Shown in pieces: positions 55,194 to 64,000 of a stretch of DNA of 64,000 nucleotides. Every line of letters begins with the position of its first letter. The stretch's first letter is position 1. The translations under genes and the position numbers were made by a program. The stretch is from Brettanomyces bruxellensis (Eukaryota; Ascomycota; Pichiomycetes; Pichiales; Pichiaceae): positions 2,046,001 through 2,110,000 of the forward strand of contig NC_054689.1 of NCBI RefSeq assembly GCF_011074885.1, given 5' to 3'. The notes below the pieces were generated by a model. That model worked only from the letters and a program-made list of their open reading frames with translations, had not been told where the DNA came from and made no database searches.

Positions 55194-56651
55194 ATGGGGA
55201 ACACACCTGCGAAGGAAGTAAGACCAGCTTCTTCAACATATAACGGTGCACACAAATCAGAGCATGATCTTTTCCTTAGCGATATCGAGGATATCGGGCT
55301 TGCAGGACTAAGCCGAAAGAAAAAAGAGAAGGAAAGAGAAAGGCGTAAACGTCGAGAGGAGCATCTATTAAATTTGATTGTAAGGTACGAGGAAAATGTT
55401 GATGGGGGTTACCTTGCTCCGTATGGCAATTATAAATATAACCTTTCCTATAAAACCCAAGTGGTCAGGGATTTAATAATTGAGAGACAACTAGCCCCTT
55501 TCTATACCCCCTTGGAAGACTATGATAGCAGATGGCCCGATAGGCAATTGCTTGCACATATTCACCTAATGAATCTACATGCAACGTGTACACCAGAGGA
55601 TCTTGAGGATGAAGAGGAAGATCCGGATGAGCACAAGATTTACCAGTCTTTGAGTTCCATAAGAAGGCATGAAAACAAACTATTCAGGAAACGGCTGAAG
55701 GAAAGAGCGGTAGAGATGCAAAACAGCTCCAATGATAAGTATAGACGCGATAAAATGACACAACAAGGTGGAATAAGAAAATTTCCGAACATTCCCTCTG
55801 ACAGTCTGTTGCTTAGGTTGTATAAGGGTGCTGAAGAATGCCCAATTTGTTTTCTATACTACCCCAAAAATTTGAACATGACCAGATGTTGCTCGCAGCC
55901 TATTTGCACGGAATGCTTTGTTCAGATGAAGCGTCTTGATCCACATGTTCCACATGAAGAAGGATCATCTGCTCACGAGTCTGCACCAGATGCAGAATCT
56001 TCAGCTGCGAATGCAGATGATTTTGTTAGTGAGCCTGTCAAGTGTCCCTTTTGTGCAATGCCGGACTTTGGTGTGATCTACGAGCCCCCAGAATTTAGAT
56101 CTGGCATTGGTGGGGTTTCACCATCAGAATATAAGGCAAAAGAGGCCACGATAAAGGAAGATGAAACTGTCAGCACTGAAACTAAAATTCAATCCGGTGT
56201 CCATGAGGCACGCCATAGTCAAAAACTATCTTCGGCTTTAACGAAGACTCGTAAGAGGAGGGGATCGTTACCTCCTAATGCACCTGGTGTGATTACAATC
56301 GATACAATTTATCCGGATTGGGAGCAACGGCTTCTTAATGCTAGAACAAAGGCTGCAAGACGCTCTGCAGCAGCTACAGCATTACATGCATCATCGCTTA
56401 TAGTGGGTGATAGTACAGGTAGTCATCTGGGTGGAGGAAGATCATCTCTGTTGAACAGGCACAATTCAGGCTCAAGAGCTCTGAATAGGAAAGAACAGTT
56501 GGATATCGAGCAAAAAATGATACAGGAGGCCATGAGATTGTCTTTACTGGATGAAGAAGAGAGAAAAATGAAGGAAAGAGTCAAGGAAAAGGAGAAGGAG
56601 CAGGCCAGTGAGCACGAACGACTTCGGAATGAAGTCCACAAGGGAAAGTAA
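55194..56651 (+). CDS. SIP5: Snf1-interacting zinc-finger protein Sip5
   Basis: Encodes 485 aa. It starts MGNTPAKE, a good N-myristoylation signal (Gly2, then Thr at position 4 and basic Lys7), as in other Sip5-type proteins. A basic KKKEKERERRKRREEH stretch precedes the conserved YLAPYGNYKYNLSYKTQVV and FYTPLEDYD blocks. The RING-like zinc region (about residues 215-293) reads CPICFLYYP, NMTRCC, ICTECFVQM and, after a loop, CPFC. The C-terminus is a charged helix with a UIM-like segment IQEAMRLSLLDEEE. In S. cerevisiae Sip5 binds Snf1 kinase and the Reg1-Glc7 phosphatase in glucose signalling. The RING-like fold and UIM suggest ubiquitin work, which is inference. Confidence 0.88.
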   Translation: MGNTPAKEVRPASSTYNGAHKSEHDLFLSDIEDIGLAGLSRKKKEKERERRKRREEHLLNLIVRYEENVDGGYLAPYGNYKYNLSYKTQVVRDLIIERQLAPFYTPLEDYDSRWPDRQLLAHIHLMNLHATCTPEDLEDEEEDPDEHKIYQSLSSIRRHENKLFRKRLKERAVEMQNSSNDKYRRDKMTQQGGIRKFPNIPSDSLLLRLYKGAEECPICFLYYPKNLNMTRCCSQPICTECFVQMKRLDPHVPHEEGSSAHESAPDAESSAANADDFVSEPVKCPFCAMPDFGVIYEPPEFRSGIGGVSPSEYKAKEATIKEDETVSTETKIQSGVHEARHSQKLSSALTKTRKRRGSLPPNAPGVITIDTIYPDWEQRLLNARTKAARRSAAATALHASSLIVGDSTGSHLGGGRSSLLNRHNSGSRALNRKEQLDIEQKMIQEAMRLSLLDEEERKMKERVKEKEKEQASEHERLRNEVHKGK

Positions 56652-58078
56652 CTTTAGTGTCTTTCTTTCAGTTTATTTGTAACTAGTTTTAGCATCTTTA
56701 GGGGATAGAATTCCAAAATAAGCTCTTGTTTTCTATGTGTACTGTATATATTAATCCAGTTGTTACCTGTACATAAGAAGAAAAGAAACTATTTTGCAGA
56801 AGTGCCCGATTTTACACCGCGGTAATTTGCATCCTTTTGCTTACGAGATTTTTGACCAACAGCATATGTACAAAATTCAGTACTGCCGATGCAATATAAA
56901 AGGAAAAGTACATATCATGCATTTTCAAATAAATGCTAAGAATAATGTGTAAATAGATGATTTGAAGAATCCTCAACAGAAAGCGAAATTAACTGAATTG
57001 GTGAGAAATGCATGAAAAAGCTGCAATCACACAAAATGAAAATTAGGGACAATAGGAGGATGGCCGGCAACAGAGACAAAATTGGACCCGATTAAAATTT
57101 GAGAAAAAGTCCATTAACCAACATATATAGATCGATGAATGGCTTATTGAATGGATAATTTAAAAAATAAGGAAATAAAAAGGGGGAAAAAATAAAGAAA
57201 AGTATTTCCAATAGACGCTTCTGCAAAATTTCATTCTTTCTGTTTGTCCTTGAGGCTTATTTCATTATTGCCAGGGGCCCCTAAAAATTTCCTTCCTCAA
57301 AATGTGAGCCAAATTTGCTTTGTTTTTCTGTGAGTTCTTAGGATGCTATTGTTCTATGCACACATTTACTCGATTTTCCGTTTTTTTTTTTGATCATAGA
57401 CTGTTTCTAACAATCCATTAATTTATTATTTGATATAATACTCTGACTCTCATTTTCATGCTTCACCCTTCATTTACCGTGTCTAAACATTTCATAGAAA
57501 TTTATTCTACCACCCAGTTCTATCAAAACTTTGTTTTGCCTTATTTTGCTGTACCAGACGAATGCAAAACCCGAAGGATTAGTAAATGATATTTTGTAGT
57601 TTTACTCACGAATGTATTCATGCGAGGAGATTCAACTGTTGCCAGAAAAAAACGACACCGACTAGAGTGCATTTCACTTTTAACGTCTCCTCTTCTCTGA
57701 CTTAGCATTTTTCTTTTTCATTTCCCCCATTTTTGTTAGTGCAAAAAAATTCTCGTTTTTTATTTTTTTTTGTACTGTATACAGTCGTTTCCCCCTCATC
57801 AACTTCCGTTCTAATTTATCTATCCGTCTATGTACATTATTAGTTAACTAAAGTTTTTCTAACAGTAATTCACTCGGTCGAAGATTACCAGATTTACAAG
57901 CTTCACGTTGCAAAATTTGAAATAATATTTGAAGTCGCAAACATTTGCATTGCAAGAGAAATAAACCCATTTCGTTTACGCACAAAACATAGCTTTTTAA
58001 GTAACCAACTGTTGACCTTTCTCTTTTTCACTGCTTTCAGAAGATTGGTTAACATTTGCACGAAACTTGTTGCCTACA
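56652..58078. promoter_or_regulatory. Long upstream region of the GATA factor
   Basis: 1.4 kb, pyrimidine-rich toward the gene, with many T runs. A TTATC (GATAA on the other strand) lies at 57816-57820. Long leaders are usual for regulatory genes. No other gene recognised. Confidence 0.45.
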
Positions 58079-60277
58079 ATGGAACAGACAAATTCTATAT
58101 GGGATATCTATTCCAACGCCAAAAAGCTGCTTCCATTATATCCACGAATGGAAAATAGAACCTTAAGAGCAGAATCCAGAAGAGTTCAAACTGGACGTCA
58201 ACGTTCCTCCAAAATGGGTCTCAACATTGAAAAAGACGGTGATGTGATTATGGATGAAACAGATTTTGCCTTATTAACACCACTTTCGAACTCGGCAACA
58301 TCCAGCTCTCCAGGTTATTCAAAGAATGCAATTTCCCAAGGACGTCACTCCTCACAAGTCCCACCTATAGGTAGCAGCAACACAAATTATGTTAACAATA
58401 TTGCTTCTCGTTCAGGAAAGTCCTTATCTGGAAATGATAATACAAACAATATGATAACTCCTCTCTCTATGACATCGGAAAGCCCGAATAACATCACCAA
58501 CACTACTTCCGGTACACTGTCAGCTAGCCATTCGACTACAAACTTTTCAGATAAATCTGATACTAAACAGACGACTGCAAATGAAGGGGAAAGTCGCAGT
58601 CAAAGTATAGGAGGTAAGAATAGTGAACTTTTTAATGACATGAGTGTCGCTGATTTTTTGGACTTTAAACATGATTCGGCATTTTCTTTGACCCTTGACA
58701 CTGATATAATGAAGGAAATCGAAAAAATTACAACCAAACAGCAGAATCCCGATACCTTCAAACATAAAACGTTTACTGCAAAGGCGATGCCATCAGTTTC
58801 CGCCACTTCAGCAAGCGTTGTGTATAGACAGCATTCTAATTCAGATGATGCTAATTTCAATATGTCCGTTTTCAGCAAGGGCCAGAAGGCAAATTTCTCG
58901 AACGATGGCATTTCTCCTCAATCTACGCTTAAGGATTCAGGAAATTCTGATATTTCACCTTCTTTTTCCAAGGATATTTCGGGGATGCAACAGCCCCAAA
59001 AAAGTTTTAACATACGCTCACTGCCTAAAGCTGATACAACTACTGAGTCTCATGAATTACCGAGTAAATCATCGTTGATCCAAAAGCAAAAGCAAGCTCA
59101 GAGTAAGAACACAAAAAAGAACATTTCTTCTTCGAAGAATACTAAGGGGATAACACAATGTTCCAATTGCGGTACAACAAAGACACCCCTTTGGAGGAAG
59201 GACTCACAGGGAAACACACTCTGTAATGCATGCGGATTATTCCAAAAACTTCATGGTACTATGAGACCACTCTCGTTAAAGACCGACGTTATCAAGAAGA
59301 GAAATTCTAGAAGACAATCGCATCATAGAAGAGACTCATCATCCAAAGATGAGCAAGATGTCGTTTCATTATCTGCCCCTTCAAGGTCAAATGGCTTCAA
59401 ACAAACCCAGTTTCAGATTGGTGTGGCAAACTCTCTGGGTGTTTCAAATAGTCCGTCGTCATTACAATTTGCCTCTTTTAGGCAACAGGGTAATATACAA
59501 TCACAGCAACAAAGAACTTCTAGATTTTCCCACGGCTCATTGCAGAGACCAAAAAATGTTCCTATTCTTCCAAAGCCACCTAATTATTCTAATGCCTCCA
59601 TATCCATAACTTCCAATGCGATTGGATCGGCATCACCTCCAGCTACAGGCAACAATTTTAACAATTATTCAACCACGGTTCAACCTCAGGACATTCCCGA
59701 ATTTAAAAGAAGAAAATCGCTCGCTAATATGTATTCTTCTCAGCCTTCATCTCCTATGACTTCTCTTTCTGGAAGCGTGGGATACTCTCCTTCGGCATAT
59801 TCTCCAATGATGAGTGTACCTTCACCAGTCCCTGGATCCGGTATACCGTCTTCGATAACAAGAAATGATTCCATATCGTCGTTATCTTCGTATGGCGTAT
59901 ACAAAGATCTCAATAGCAAAAGGGGTCTTCCAGTTACATCCGGAAGTTTTAATAACAGTTTCAACGGCTATGGAAGCTTTTCAAACCGTAACTCGATGAG
60001 CACGCAATCTATTACGATGAGCACCAACACTTTTAATAATGTTCACAACCCGATGTCGGCGAATAATGGATCAACACATTTCAGTAATTTGAGTGCAGGG
60101 ATGAATGCAATTAGACAGGTAAAGGGTCATGCAAATGGTCCATCGAGCTTATCCAAATCGGTGGTATCATCTGATCCTGCAGGTAATACTTCTACTGGAA
60201 ATGCGAAAGCTACTAATAATGGAAGCACATTAAAAGTCAACATGGATGATCTTGAATGGCTTAAATTTGACGTTTGA
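58079..60277 (+). CDS. GAT1: GATA transcription factor of nitrogen control (Gat1/Gln3/AreA type)
   Basis: Encodes 732 aa. The N-terminal [13 protein letters not shown] followed by RMENRTLR is the conserved opening motif of Gat1/Gln3-type activators. An acidic segment ([12 protein letters not shown], residues about 188-200) is a likely activation region. The single zinc finger is C-x2-C-x17-C-x2-C with Cys361, 364, 382 and 385 and core [19 protein letters not shown]; the following [13 protein letters not shown] is diagnostic of nitrogen GATA factors and forms the DNA-contacting tail. The C-terminal LEWLKFDV matches the short Gat1/Gln3 terminal peptide. These proteins activate genes for poor nitrogen sources and are held in the cytoplasm by TORC1-dependent phosphorylation. 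Start: ATG at 58079; two TTG codons just upstream are in frame but not used. Gat1 is favoured over Gln3 by eye only. Confidence 0.85.
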   Translation: MEQTNSIWDIYSNAKKLLPLYPRMENRTLRAESRRVQTGRQRSSKMGLNIEKDGDVIMDETDFALLTPLSNSATSSSPGYSKNAISQGRHSSQVPPIGSSNTNYVNNIASRSGKSLSGNDNTNNMITPLSMTSESPNNITNTTSGTLSASHSTTNFSDKSDTKQTTANEGESRSQSIGGKNSELFNDMSVADFLDFKHDSAFSLTLDTDIMKEIEKITTKQQNPDTFKHKTFTAKAMPSVSATSASVVYRQHSNSDDANFNMSVFSKGQKANFSNDGISPQSTLKDSGNSDISPSFSKDISGMQQPQKSFNIRSLPKADTTTESHELPSKSSLIQKQKQAQSKNTKKNISSSKNTKGITQCSNCGTTKTPLWRKDSQGNTLCNACGLFQKLHGTMRPLSLKTDVIKKRNSRRQSHHRRDSSSKDEQDVVSLSAPSRSNGFKQTQFQIGVANSLGVSNSPSSLQFASFRQQGNIQSQQQRTSRFSHGSLQRPKNVPILPKPPNYSNASISITSNAIGSASPPATGNNFNNYSTTVQPQDIPEFKRRKSLANMYSSQPSSPMTSLSGSVGYSPSAYSPMMSVPSPVPGSGIPSSITRNDSISSLSSYGVYKDLNSKRGLPVTSGSFNNSFNGYGSFSNRNSMSTQSITMSTNTFNNVHNPMSANNGSTHFSNLSAGMNAIRQVKGHANGPSSLSKSVVSSDPAGNTSTGNAKATNNGSTLKVNMDDLEWLKFDV

Positions 60278-60899
60278 TTTCTATGAATATATTATATGTG
60301 TGCCATTCACTTTTAGAAAATCTGTCCCATGCTCTTTTTATTGTTTTCATCTCATGAGGTATAATAAACATTTTATATTAGGATACTTTAATGGGATATG
60401 GATGGCATGAAGGTGTTTGATGTCATTTCTTTATAATTCTATATAACGTTTGCACATTATATAGAATTCGTATTTTTTGGCCTAATATCATTCTTTCCTT
60501 AGTTGAGTGCATAACTTTTATACATTTTTATTCCTTTTTTTTTCCTTTTGAAATAATCTTTTGAAACAGTTATCTATCATCTATCGTCTCGAGTGAGATG
60601 TTATGAATAAATAGCCTAGTAAATTACTGATTTTGTTAAATTGGGACTTCCGTATTTTATGTGTAAGACTTGTTCTGCGCATATTAAAAGTTTGGCAACA
60701 CTAGAGAAATGTAAGGATGCTTTATTTTGAACAGACGCGCACCCCGAGACCTGAAGAAAAAAAAAGTTTGCCAGTTAATTTGAAAGAAAGAAAATTTTGA
60801 GACTATCCGTTGATTTTTACAATATTTTATAGAACTGAACTTTGGACTCAAATAATTACGAATAATTATAATATTAGCTGATTCACATTCAAAATCAAC
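60278..60899. other. Intergenic region, GATA factor to MEX67
   Basis: 622 bp of AT-rich DNA, with the GAT1 3' end and MEX67 promoter. No distinct element noted. Confidence 0.5.
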
Positions 60900-62696
60900 A
60901 TGTACAGTGGTAGAGGTGGTCAACGTGGTGGATACCATAACAACAATAGAAACAATGGTCGGAATGGTAACTACAACTCAAATTCTTTCATGAATCCACA
61001 ACAAAGTTTGGATCGAGCAAATGCTTTTGCTAATTCCAACTTGGTCACTGTGGAAATACAGGGATGGACGAACGCATCACCACAAAACTTAGTGTCCTTT
61101 ATCAGCCGGAAAACCAGGATATCTTTACAAAATGTCAACTCAAATGCAACAACAGGCATATTGACGGCTACAGTGAAAAGCATGAAGCAGGCACAGGATC
61201 TTGAACGCTGTACAGGAATGAGATTTGCAGGCAATTCATTGAAAATAAGGATTCTTGATAAGCAGGATGACACAAAAAATCCAGCAACATCCAGCACTAT
61301 AGAACTATTAAGATCCTTTTTACGCATGAGATACAATCCCACATCAAAAATGTTGGACCTCACGAATATGGTGAACGAGGCGAGCCTAGTTCAGGCAGGT
61401 TTATTTTCAACAACAAATACATCAGCGAAGTTTTTTTCTGCTTTAATGAAGCTGGCCACACATGATAAACTAGATATAGAGTCAGTAAACCTATCAGAAA
61501 ACTCATTAGATGAACGTTGTAAATATCTTCTTGACCTTGCTCTAAGCTACCCAGCGTTAAAGAATCTTGCTTTCGCCAACAACAATTTCACTAGGGTAGA
61601 CTTTTTGGAAAAGCTTAAGGGCAAGTTCTCGCTTCTTCGTGAACTTATTATTACGGGTAATCCGCTTTTGAATAACAACGACCCAGGAACCCTAAAACGA
61701 ATTATTGCAATATTTCCACGACTTATAATATTGAATGGTCAACAAGTGAGAGATGAAGGCAGAGTGAACGCGCTGTTTAAATTTCCAGTTACAAAGAAGG
61801 CAATGTTTTTTGAAACTCCAGATCTCTCGAAAGTTGCTGCCAACTTTGTTTCTGCTTATATAAGGCTTTGGGATCAACAGAGAACCGAATTGTTGCAACT
61901 ATACACGCCGGATTCACAGTTTTCTTATCAAGTTGACACAACACATATGGGCTCTGTTCCAATGAACATGGGATCAAACTGGTCAAACTACTTGACCCAT
62001 TCAAGAAACTTAAAGAGAGTTTCTGGGGCTAGACCACGAATGTCGAAATTGGCCGTGGGTTCCGATACAATTATGAAGGTTTTCCAAAGTTTGCCAAAAA
62101 CAAAACATTCGTTACAGGAGAGTCCTAACTTATATTCTATGGAAACCATATCATTTCCGTCTCTAAATGGAATGCAAATCACATTGCACGGCGAATTCAA
62201 TGAAACAGGTGCTGCAGACCATCCATTATCCAATAATAACAACCACCGCGGTGGAAAGTTTAATAAATATAACCAACAAAGAGGTCCAGCATTTGAAAAA
62301 CGGTCCTTTGATAGAACTTTTGTGGTAGTTCCTGGACCAAATGGTAATTTCATAGTTGCTTCTGATATGCTTCTTGTTAAACCTTATGCGGGAAATTCTG
62401 CTTGGCTTGAAACTAAGAATATTGCCGCTCCTGCAGCTGTGACAACTCCAGCTCCTTTGAACAATACAAATCCTACGATACATCCAGCAGCACCAACAGG
62501 AAACATCCCACAGGAGATTGCCGCAAAATTGAACCCCGAGCAGCAACAATTAGTGTTGAAGATTATGCAGGACACGAAGTTAAATTTACAATTTTCGATA
62601 ATGCTTTTAGAGCAGAGCGGATGGAACTATCAAGCGGCAGGACAAAATTTCATGAGCTCAAAGAGTCAGATTCCACCTCAGGCGTATCAGCAGTGA
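60900..62696 (+). CDS. MEX67: mRNA export receptor Mex67 (NXF1 family)
   Basis: Encodes 598 aa, essentially the length of yeast Mex67 (599). Order of domains: Gly/Arg/Asn-rich N-terminus (MYSGRGGQRGG), an RRM-like fold (about 45-125), leucine-rich repeats (about 195-300: VNLSENSLDE, LKNLAFANNNF, LRELIITGNPLL), an NTF2-like domain that pairs with Mtr2 (about 312-500: FVSAYIRLWD, FDRTFVVVPG), and a C-terminal UBA domain that binds FG-nucleoporins (about 540-598: QQLVLKIMQDTKLNLQF, LLEQSGWNYQAA). Mex67-Mtr2 carries mRNPs and pre-ribosomes through the pore. All domains are intact. The ATG at 60900 is the first in frame. It is convergent with GMH1. Confidence 0.94.
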   Translation: MYSGRGGQRGGYHNNNRNNGRNGNYNSNSFMNPQQSLDRANAFANSNLVTVEIQGWTNASPQNLVSFISRKTRISLQNVNSNATTGILTATVKSMKQAQDLERCTGMRFAGNSLKIRILDKQDDTKNPATSSTIELLRSFLRMRYNPTSKMLDLTNMVNEASLVQAGLFSTTNTSAKFFSALMKLATHDKLDIESVNLSENSLDERCKYLLDLALSYPALKNLAFANNNFTRVDFLEKLKGKFSLLRELIITGNPLLNNNDPGTLKRIIAIFPRLIILNGQQVRDEGRVNALFKFPVTKKAMFFETPDLSKVAANFVSAYIRLWDQQRTELLQLYTPDSQFSYQVDTTHMGSVPMNMGSNWSNYLTHSRNLKRVSGARPRMSKLAVGSDTIMKVFQSLPKTKHSLQESPNLYSMETISFPSLNGMQITLHGEFNETGAADHPLSNNNNHRGGKFNKYNQQRGPAFEKRSFDRTFVVVPGPNGNFIVASDMLLVKPYAGNSAWLETKNIAAPAAVTTPAPLNNTNPTIHPAAPTGNIPQEIAAKLNPEQQQLVLKIMQDTKLNLQFSIMLLEQSGWNYQAAGQNFMSSKSQIPPQAYQQ

Positions 62697-62755
62697 GATG
62701 TCTATTTTGCTTTGTGTACAATCTCTTACTATGTACTATTTCATAGCATATGTAA

Positions 62756-62791
<36 letters not shown>

Positions 62792-63166
62792 CATTTGATT
62801 GAGATCATTTCGGTCATCAATCATCATTGATTTCGATCAATCAATCACTGTAAATATTCAGGTATTGCATAGATGTAAAGTTAAAAAAGTTATTGTGACA
62901 AATCAATTATGCATTCAGATGAAAAGAATGACATTACTACTAACTGAAAATGATTGTCTCAACTTCATAAAAGTCGTTCGTTCGATATGTTGAAATTTTT
63001 TATCTGTGATGATATTCGATGACTTTTCCACAAGACAATACATATAAGTCGAGCGTCAAACAAGACAGCAGTATATCACATATGTATAGATGCATTACAT
63101 ATCTGGAAAAAAGTATTACAAATATTATGCAGATCTAGAGTTGAATTAAGAAGGCATCACATCGAC
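62697..63166. other. Convergent intergenic region, MEX67 / GMH1
   Basis: 470 bp between 3' ends, with a 28-base T run near its left side (separate entry). No gene. Confidence 0.5.
62760..62787. repeat. Poly(T) tract of 28 bases
   Basis: An uninterrupted run of 28 T residues, 64 bp past the MEX67 stop, by far the longest homopolymer in the window. Its exact length is uncertain in any draft assembly. Confidence 0.85.
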
Positions 63167-64000
63167 TCAGCTGAAATAGTACTTCAACATGTATGCCGCA
63201 AGGTTTATATTTGAAAGCGACAAGATAAGCCATATAACAGCAAGAACCGGTATGAAAAGAAGAATATATTCCGTTTTATGCAAAAATGGAAGCGTATTAT
63301 AACCATAGAACGAGATGATAAAGTAATATGTCAATGCAATGAAATATAGGGTATTTCCCAACAATGTTGCAATGTAATTGTCAAGTCTCAAAACTGGCAA
63401 GAGCACTAACTCAATGAGATAGAGAAGAACCCAAATTAGCAAATATGCGTTGCAATGAACATCGAAACAATATGCCCATTCAACCGGTGAATTGAATGGA
63501 ATGATGCGGCGCAAGAAACCATCGGTGCTGAAAGATGAACCATCCTTAATATTTTTGTCCAAAAGTAATTTGCTGGATATGATCCATCCAAAAGTTGCGA
63601 TTATAAAACCTGCCAGCAGAAAGTCAACCACTACCATATGAAATATTAACCTTATGCACTTTCCAAAAGATCTCGCGTATACTAGACTCCAGCCAACGGC
63701 ACTAACTGAAAGCAACCCGCATAATAAAATCACAAAGCTAGGATCATCCCGTGACCATTTGTTCCTTGTTTCCTTTTGATAGTACAATGATCGATACACT
63801 TGTTTTGGTCTTAGTATAAGATTAATCATATCCCAAACGGACGTTTCAAAATCAAGAGACTTGATATTAAATAGCCTTTTAAAATACCTAGGAATACGGA
63901 ATTTCGAATTGAAATTCTCATGGATTCTTCTGCTTTTTGACTTTCTATGCTGCCTTGCGGCATATGATGTTAATGATGTAGATTGAATTGAGTTATCCAT
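63167..64000 (-). CDS. GMH1: Golgi membrane protein Gmh1 (UNC-50 family)
   Basis: Encodes 277 aa (273 in S. cerevisiae). UNC-50 family blocks are clear: LDFETSVWDMINLILRPKQVYRSLYYQKETRNKWSRDDP (read in parts, SVWDMINLILRP and KWSRDDPSF), WAYCFDVHCNAYLLIW, and LGNTLYFIALTYYFIISFYGYNTLPFL (in parts). Five or six hydrophobic spans follow a basic cytosolic N-terminus. Gmh1 is an early-Golgi protein that interacts with the Arf exchange factor Gea1/Gea2; UNC-50 in animals is needed for receptor trafficking. The ATG is the last codon of the window (63998-64000), so an earlier in-frame start cannot be excluded, although length agrees with homologues. Confidence 0.9.
   Translation of the reverse strand: MDNSIQSTSLTSYAARQHRKSKSRRIHENFNSKFRIPRYFKRLFNIKSLDFETSVWDMINLILRPKQVYRSLYYQKETRNKWSRDDPSFVILLCGLLSVSAVGWSLVYARSFGKCIRLIFHMVVVDFLLAGFIIATFGWIISSKLLLDKNIKDGSSFSTDGFLRRIIPFNSPVEWAYCFDVHCNAYLLIWVLLYLIELVLLPVLRLDNYIATLLGNTLYFIALTYYFIISFYGYNTLPFLHKTEYILLFIPVLAVIWLILSLSNINLAAYMLKYYFS

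Noticed and set aside
1..64000. CRISPR arrays, bacterial defence systems or operons
   Set aside because: The window is eukaryotic; no regularly spaced repeats were seen, and genes are individually promoted.

Overview
This is a 64-kb piece of a budding-yeast (Saccharomycotina) nuclear chromosome. It is AT-rich, gene-dense and nearly intron-free, and every recognisable gene has a yeast-type homologue (CCT8, KEL1, PIH1, SVP26, CTH2, PPE1, QNS1, BOI1/2, GCN1, MBP1, NSG1, IGO1, USB1, SIP5, GAT1/GLN3, MEX67, GMH1). A CTG codon sits at a conserved hydrophobic position of GCN1, which argues for the standard code rather than the CUG-Ser clade. Genus cannot be fixed from the sequence; a Pichiaceae/Brettanomyces-type yeast is only a guess. 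One ambiguous base (43712) shows this is a draft assembly.

Layout. 1-21 kb: the 3' end of CCT8, then KEL1 (+), TDA11-like (-), PIH1 (+), SVP26 (-), a 2.4-kb gap with a cluster of hairpins, CTH2/TIS11-type zinc finger (+), PPE1 (+), QNS1 (-) and BOI1/2 (-). 21.2-31.8 kb: a retrotransposon landing zone. A tRNA-Arg(UCU) gene is followed by a full-length Ty3/gypsy element on the minus strand and a solo LTR of a related subfamily. Both sit at exactly the same site 6 bp upstream of the tRNA, separated by three copies of the 5-bp target duplication GACAG. Beyond them lie two solo LTRs of a second family, each with its own perfect 5-bp duplication, in gene-free DNA. 31.8-64 kb: a Whi5/Nrm1-like repressor (-), GCN1 (+, 2724 aa), a protein with a Rua1-type C-terminal zinc region (-), MBP1 (- , with a 99-bp intron that hides its first 11 codons), NSG1/Insig (+), IGO1 (-), USB1 (-), a Ser-rich protein with two C-terminal membrane segments (+), SIP5 (+), a GATA factor (+), MEX67 (+) and GMH1 (-), whose ATG is the last codon of the window.

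Functional themes. Several genes act in nutrient and growth control (GCN1, GATA factor, IGO1, SIP5, PPE1) and two in G1/S transcription (MBP1 and the Nrm1/Whi5-like protein). They are not an operon; this is ordinary yeast gene order. The accessory part is the retroelement block. It records repeated integration at a Pol III start site, a young element whose gag and pol are each broken by a single-base frame change, and a gag-pol overlap in the -1 register. Other points of interest are the missed MBP1 intron with an ACGCGT box inside it, an AU-rich element behind the CTH2-type gene, and a possible structured RNA at 10.9-11.2 kb.
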